Positions 61,029-64,000 of a stretch of DNA of 64,000 nucleotides are shown here, one piece after another. The position numbers and the translations under genes are program-made. Each line of letters opens with the position of its first letter. Positions within the stretch are counted from its first letter, which is position 1. The DNA is from Mycolicibacterium anyangense (lineage in GTDB: Bacteria; Actinomycetota; Actinomycetes; Mycobacteriales; Mycobacteriaceae). The notes under the pieces are model-generated. The model was not told the DNA's origin and searched no databases. It worked only from the letters and a program-made list of their open reading frames with translations. The stretch covers positions 1,364,001-1,428,000 of the forward strand of contig NZ_AP022620.1 in NCBI RefSeq assembly GCF_010731855.1, read 5' to 3'.

Positions 61029-62042
61029 GTGTCCCGCCTGGAGGCGAGCGAACAACCGTCTGAGCTGGCGCGGTTCTCGCCGCGGCGGATCCCGTTGGAG
61101 ATCCGCAAAGCCGCCGCGATCATCGCCATCGCGATCGTCATGGCGTCGTCGTTCGCGCTGGCCTACACCGTGGCGCTGGGGCGGCCATTCCCCCGCAACC
61201 TGCCGGTCGGGGTGGTGGGTTCGGCCGCCGCGACGGCGCCGTTGATCGCCGCGCTGCAGAACCGCCCCAGCGAATTCGCCGTGCACTCGTATCCGTCCCG
61301 CCAGGATGCGATCGCCGCGATCAATCAGCAGCACATCACCGCCGTCATCGACGCCACCGCGGTACCGCCGCAGCTGGTGCTGTCCAGTGCCAGCGATCCC
61401 TCGGGCGCGCGCGCCCTGACCCAGCTGGACCAGACCCAGCCCGGTCAGTTCACCCTGCCGATCCTCGACCTGCACCCGCTGCCACCGTCGGACCCCGCCG
61501 GACTGGCCACCTTCTACCTCGTCATCGCGGCGACGATCCTCGGTTTCATCACGATGTTCCAGCTGCGCGCCAACGTCAAGACGCTGAACCTGCGGCGCTG
61601 GCTGCTGTGTCTGGCGGCGCTGGCCGCGGCCGGCGGCGCCGCCCTGGCGTTGGTGACCGGCCCCGTGCTGCACGCACTGGGCGCGCCGTTCCCCGAGCTG
61701 TGGCTGCTGAGCTCGCTGCAGATCGCGGTGGCGGCGGCGTTCAACTCGACCATGCTGGTGCTGATCCACCGGTGGGCGATCATCCCCACCTGGATCGTGT
61801 TCATCCTGCTGGGCAACACCTCGTCGGGTGGGGCGGTGTCGGCCTCGCTGCTGCCGCAGCCGTTCGCGTTCCTCAATCACGCGCTGCCCAGCGGCGCGAC
61901 GGTGTCGGCGATCCACGCCGCCACGTATTTCCCGGACAATCAGCGCACGCTGCCCATCGTTGTCCTGGTGCTGTGGCTGGTGACGTGCCTGACCGCGCTG
62001 ATCGTGTTCTCCCGCAAACTCGGTCGCTCGCCGGCGGCGTGA
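61029..62042 (+). CDS. ABC-2-type/DUF3533-like membrane protein
   Basis: 337 residues from GTG. One helix near the N-terminus (AAAIIAIAIVMASSFALAYTVALG), an extracytoplasmic domain of about 120 residues, then helices LATFYLVIAATILGFITMF, LLCLAALAAAGGAALALV, LQIAVAAAFNSTMLVLI, IPTWIVFILLGNTSSGGAVSASLLP and LPIVVLVLWLVTCLTALIVF. The TSSGG and LNHALPSGA patterns are typical of ABC-2 or YhgE/Pip-like membrane proteins, which are thought to export lipids or proteins. No ATPase is adjacent. It is divergent from the ALDH gene. Confidence 0.78.
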   Translation: MSRLEASEQPSELARFSPRRIPLEIRKAAAIIAIAIVMASSFALAYTVALGRPFPRNLPVGVVGSAAATAPLIAALQNRPSEFAVHSYPSRQDAIAAINQQHITAVIDATAVPPQLVLSSASDPSGARALTQLDQTQPGQFTLPILDLHPLPPSDPAGLATFYLVIAATILGFITMFQLRANVKTLNLRRWLLCLAALAAAGGAALALVTGPVLHALGAPFPELWLLSSLQIAVAAAFNSTMLVLIHRWAIIPTWIVFILLGNTSSGGAVSASLLPQPFAFLNHALPSGATVSAIHAATYFPDNQRTLPIVVLVLWLVTCLTALIVFSRKLGRSPAA

Positions 62043-62059
62043 CGACATAGTCTGGGGGC

Positions 62060-63043
62060 ATGGTCGAGGCCGGTCGCATCGTGTCCCTGTGGCGGTATCC
62101 GGTGAAGTCGATGGCCGGTGAGCGGATCGCCGCCGCGTCGATCGGCACGCTCGGCCTGCATGCCGACCGGACGTGGGCGGTGCGCGATCTCGAGCACGAC
62201 TGCACCACCGGCGCCAAGAAGTTGCCCGGGCTGCTGTGGTGCACCGCCCGCTACGCCCAGACCCCGCCTGCGGACGCCGGCCCGGGAAACGCGCCGGAGG
62301 TGATCGTCGGGCTGCCCGACGGCCGGGAGTTCTCCAGCTCCGATCCGGGCGTGCACCGGGCGTTGTCGGAGTACGTCGACTCCGACGTCGAATTACGTCC
62401 GCTCCCAGCCATTTCCGACCGCCATGAGTACCGCGCGCCGATGGCCACCAAGAGCGATCTGCGCACGATCTTCGGCCTCGCCGACGACGAGCCGCTGCCC
62501 GATTTGTCGATGTTCCCGGTGCGCAAGCTGGCCGAGATCACCCGCTACGCCACCCCGGTCGGCAGTTATGTCGACGCCTATCCGGTGCATATCCTGACCA
62601 CGCAGAGCCTGGCCTCGATGGCCGCGGTGGCACCAGACTCCGACTTCGACGTCCGCCGGTTCCGGCCGACCATCCTGGTCGAAGCGACCTCGACCGCCGA
62701 GCACCCAGCCTCCGAGCACCCGGAGTGGGACTGGTGCGGCGGCGTGTTGCACGGCCCGCACGCCGACCTGGCCCCGCTGATCCCGACCATCCGGTGTGTG
62801 ATGCCCTCCCATGAGCAGCCCGAACTCAAACAGGATCGGGAGATCACCCGCACCATCGCCGCTCATTCGCGGCGCTGCCTCGGCGCCTACGGGACGGTGG
62901 CCAAGCCGGGCCGGATCGCGCAAGGCGATGTGCTGCAGCTGGAACCACCGCAGCGGGCGGCGGCCGAAACCGGCGCGGTGAAGGTCAAGCGGGCGTTGAT
63001 GCGGGCGGTGTCGGCCGCCATCCCCAGCGGAGGAAGGAACTGA
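62060..63043 (+). CDS. MOSC domain-containing protein (mARC/YcbX-like)
   Basis: 327 residues. The N-terminal beta-barrel part reads VSLWRYPVKSMAGERIAAASIGTLGLHADRTWAVRDLEH, which is the MOSC_N signature YPVKS.xGE. The MOSC core continues with LEVDVRRFRP-like FDVRRFRPTILVEATS and ends with LGAYGTVAKPGRIAQGDVLQLE. Such proteins carry molybdenum cofactor and reduce N-oxygenated compounds, or move sulfur. It starts 17 bp after the ABC-2-type gene and precedes a small membrane protein gene by a single base. Confidence 0.9.
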   Translation: MVEAGRIVSLWRYPVKSMAGERIAAASIGTLGLHADRTWAVRDLEHDCTTGAKKLPGLLWCTARYAQTPPADAGPGNAPEVIVGLPDGREFSSSDPGVHRALSEYVDSDVELRPLPAISDRHEYRAPMATKSDLRTIFGLADDEPLPDLSMFPVRKLAEITRYATPVGSYVDAYPVHILTTQSLASMAAVAPDSDFDVRRFRPTILVEATSTAEHPASEHPEWDWCGGVLHGPHADLAPLIPTIRCVMPSHEQPELKQDREITRTIAAHSRRCLGAYGTVAKPGRIAQGDVLQLEPPQRAAAETGAVKVKRALMRAVSAAIPSGGRN

Positions 63044-63044
63044 C

Positions 63045-63227
63045 ATGCGCCACGTCGCGGGTGCGCTCGGAGTGCTGGTCGCGCTGTTCGGCCTGTTGTT
63101 CACCCTGCAGGGGTTCGGTGCCGTGCAGGGCAGTCCGATGAGCAATACGACGACGTGGTCGGTCCTCGGGCCGATCATCGCGGTGATCGGAATCGGCGTC
63201 GCGATCGCGGCGTGGCGGCGCCGCTAG
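63045..63227 (+). CDS. small two-helix membrane protein
   Basis: 60 residues from ATG (RHVAGALGVLVALFGLLFTLQGFGAVQG, then WSVLGPIIAVIGIGVAIAAWRRR). Two hydrophobic helices with a short loop (GSPMSNTTT) resemble the small unnamed membrane proteins that follow MOSC genes in mycobacteria. The GGAAGGA ribosome binding site lies inside the end of the MOSC gene. No family name. Confidence 0.75.
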   Translation: MRHVAGALGVLVALFGLLFTLQGFGAVQGSPMSNTTTWSVLGPIIAVIGIGVAIAAWRRR

Positions 63228-63229
63228 CC

Positions 63230-64000
63230 TCACAGCAGGTGCTGGACGGCCGCCAACCGCTGTCGCCACCATGTGACGCGGGCGGTGTCGGTCACCTGGA
63301 ATTGCCGCAGCCGCTCGGGGTCCGGCGCCGGCGGCATCGGCGCCACCGGCAGATGGCCGTCTACTGGCCGCAGTGAACGCCCCGCCGAGACCAGATCGCC
63401 CGCCAGTGCAGCGACGGTGGCCAACCCGCAGGCGAACGGCAGCTCCGGCAGCGCTCCGGCCACGGCCAGCCCGCCGGCCAACCCGATGCTGCTGTCCGGG
63501 GGCGAGGACACCAGGCATGGCACACCCCAGCGCTCAGCGGCCCGCAGCGTGCGGCGAACGCCGCCCAGCGGGCCGACGGTGAGCACCGCGATATCCGCGG
63601 CGTCGGTCAGATCGAGGGCGAAGGGATCAGCGGCCTCGCGGAGGGATTCGTCGACGGCGATACGCACCTCGACCCGCTTGCGGACGGCGGCCATCTCCGC
63701 CAGCGTCCCGCAGGGCTGTTCGACGAATTGCAGGCCCCCGGCGGCGCGGTCGAGGGCCGCGATGACCGCGACGGCGGTGTCGACGTCCCACGCTCCCCCG
63801 GCATCGCAGCGGATGGCGGCCGACGGGCCCAGCGCGTCGCGCACCGCTTCCAGCCGTGCGATGTCATCAGCCAGGGAATCCGGCCGGCAGCCGACCCGCA
63901 CGTCGGCACTGGCGCATCCGCTTTCGGCGGCGATGGCCGCGGCCCGCTCCGGACCGACGGCCGGAACCGCCACCGCAACGGGGACCCGCCCGCGAACCGG
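63230..64000 (-). CDS. menC: o-succinylbenzoate synthase, C-terminal part (cut by window edge)
   Basis: Reading leftward from the window edge, the frame covers about 256 codons and ends at 63230. Enolase-superfamily features: IRCDAGGAWDV (metal Asp), LQFVEQPC (metal Glu), IAVDESL (metal Asp), and PCLVSSPPDSSIGLAGGLAVAGALPELPFACGLAT. This arrangement is that of actinobacterial MenC (Rv0553), which dehydrates SHCHC to o-succinylbenzoate in menaquinone synthesis. The N-terminal capping domain lies beyond 64000. It converges with the small membrane protein gene, two bases apart. Confidence 0.88.
   Translation of the reverse strand, partial: PVRGRVPVAVAVPAVGPERAAAIAAESGCASADVRVGCRPDSLADDIARLEAVRDALGPSAAIRCDAGGAWDVDTAVAVIAALDRAAGGLQFVEQPCGTLAEMAAVRKRVEVRIAVDESLREAADPFALDLTDAADIAVLTVGPLGGVRRTLRAAERWGVPCLVSSPPDSSIGLAGGLAVAGALPELPFACGLATVAALAGDLVSAGRSLRPVDGHLPVAPMPPAPDPERLRQFQVTDTARVTWWRQRLAAVQHLL

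Noticed and set aside
60948..62048. N-terminal extension of the aldehyde dehydrogenase by several hundred residues
   Set aside because: It is antisense to the ABC-2-type membrane protein gene, low complexity and not part of any ALDH; a normal start lies at 60914 or 60947.

Overview
The window is a stretch of chromosome from a high-GC actinomycete, almost certainly an environmental Mycobacterium (Mycolicibacterium-type). The evidence is the gene content: a FadD9-like carboxylic acid reductase, a fatty acyl-AMP ligase, several F420/deazaflavin-type oxidoreductases, an MMP-I/SrpI-type encapsulin with its cysteine desulfurase, a DUF4193 zinc-ribbon protein, a RipD-like pseudo-NlpC/P60 protein, a cutinase, a DUF1906 Tat-exported protein and menC. 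No rRNA, tRNA, CRISPR array, insertion sequence or prophage was recognised. All calls come from reading the sequence and recalling protein families; no database search was run.

Layout. 1-1360: a partial crotonase, a truncated DUF664/DinB remnant and about 580 bp without a gene that carries two copies of a GTCAC-T-GTGAC palindrome. 1360-5834: a translationally coupled reductase pair (carboxylic acid reductase then SDR). 6032-6676: a decayed Phd/VapC toxin-antitoxin locus with several lesions. 6704-9687: YaeQ, a PPOX-type protein, an HSD10-like SDR and a membrane diguanylate cyclase. 9772-13176: the highlight, a family 2A encapsulin shell gene overlapping its cysteine desulfurase cargo gene, with an Lrp/AsnC regulator divergent from them. 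13198-19253: GNAT, LLM, an HTH-DUF3887 protein, a KAP-rich protein with a J-domain, an MFS carrier, small exported proteins, and a DUF1905-PIN fusion. 19353-25409: DUF1906, MerR, DCC, a lipoprotein hydrolase, MOSC and a PepD-like HtrA protease.

25691-31001 is an extracellular-enzyme block (cutinase, GH16 with a carbohydrate-binding-like module, right-handed beta-helix protein), with a stand-alone Clp N-domain protein and a TetR regulator. 31400-33105 holds an FKBP lipoprotein and an apparently intact ParD-like/zeta toxin pair preceded by two tandem operators exactly 20 bp apart. 33135-42398 carries fatty-acid and acyl-CoA-type genes (nitronate monooxygenase, SDRs, crotonase, FAAL), a GH5-like exported protein and DUF4193. 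A perfect 20-bp hairpin separates DUF4193 from the ripD-like gene.

43410-49830: a membrane protein divergent from a formate/nitrite-type channel, then PucR divergent from mmsA and a class III omega-aminotransferase, best read as a regulated beta-alanine/omega-amino-acid catabolic unit. 49891-54486: an unusual adenylation-carrier-thioesterase protein, an acyl-CoA dehydrogenase-like protein and a cysteine hydrolase. 54653-64000: glycogen phosphorylase, a methyltransferase, a three-gene leftward unit (ALDH, HpcH/HpaI lyase, Ddn-like protein), an ABC-2-type membrane protein, a MOSC protein and the 3' part of menC.
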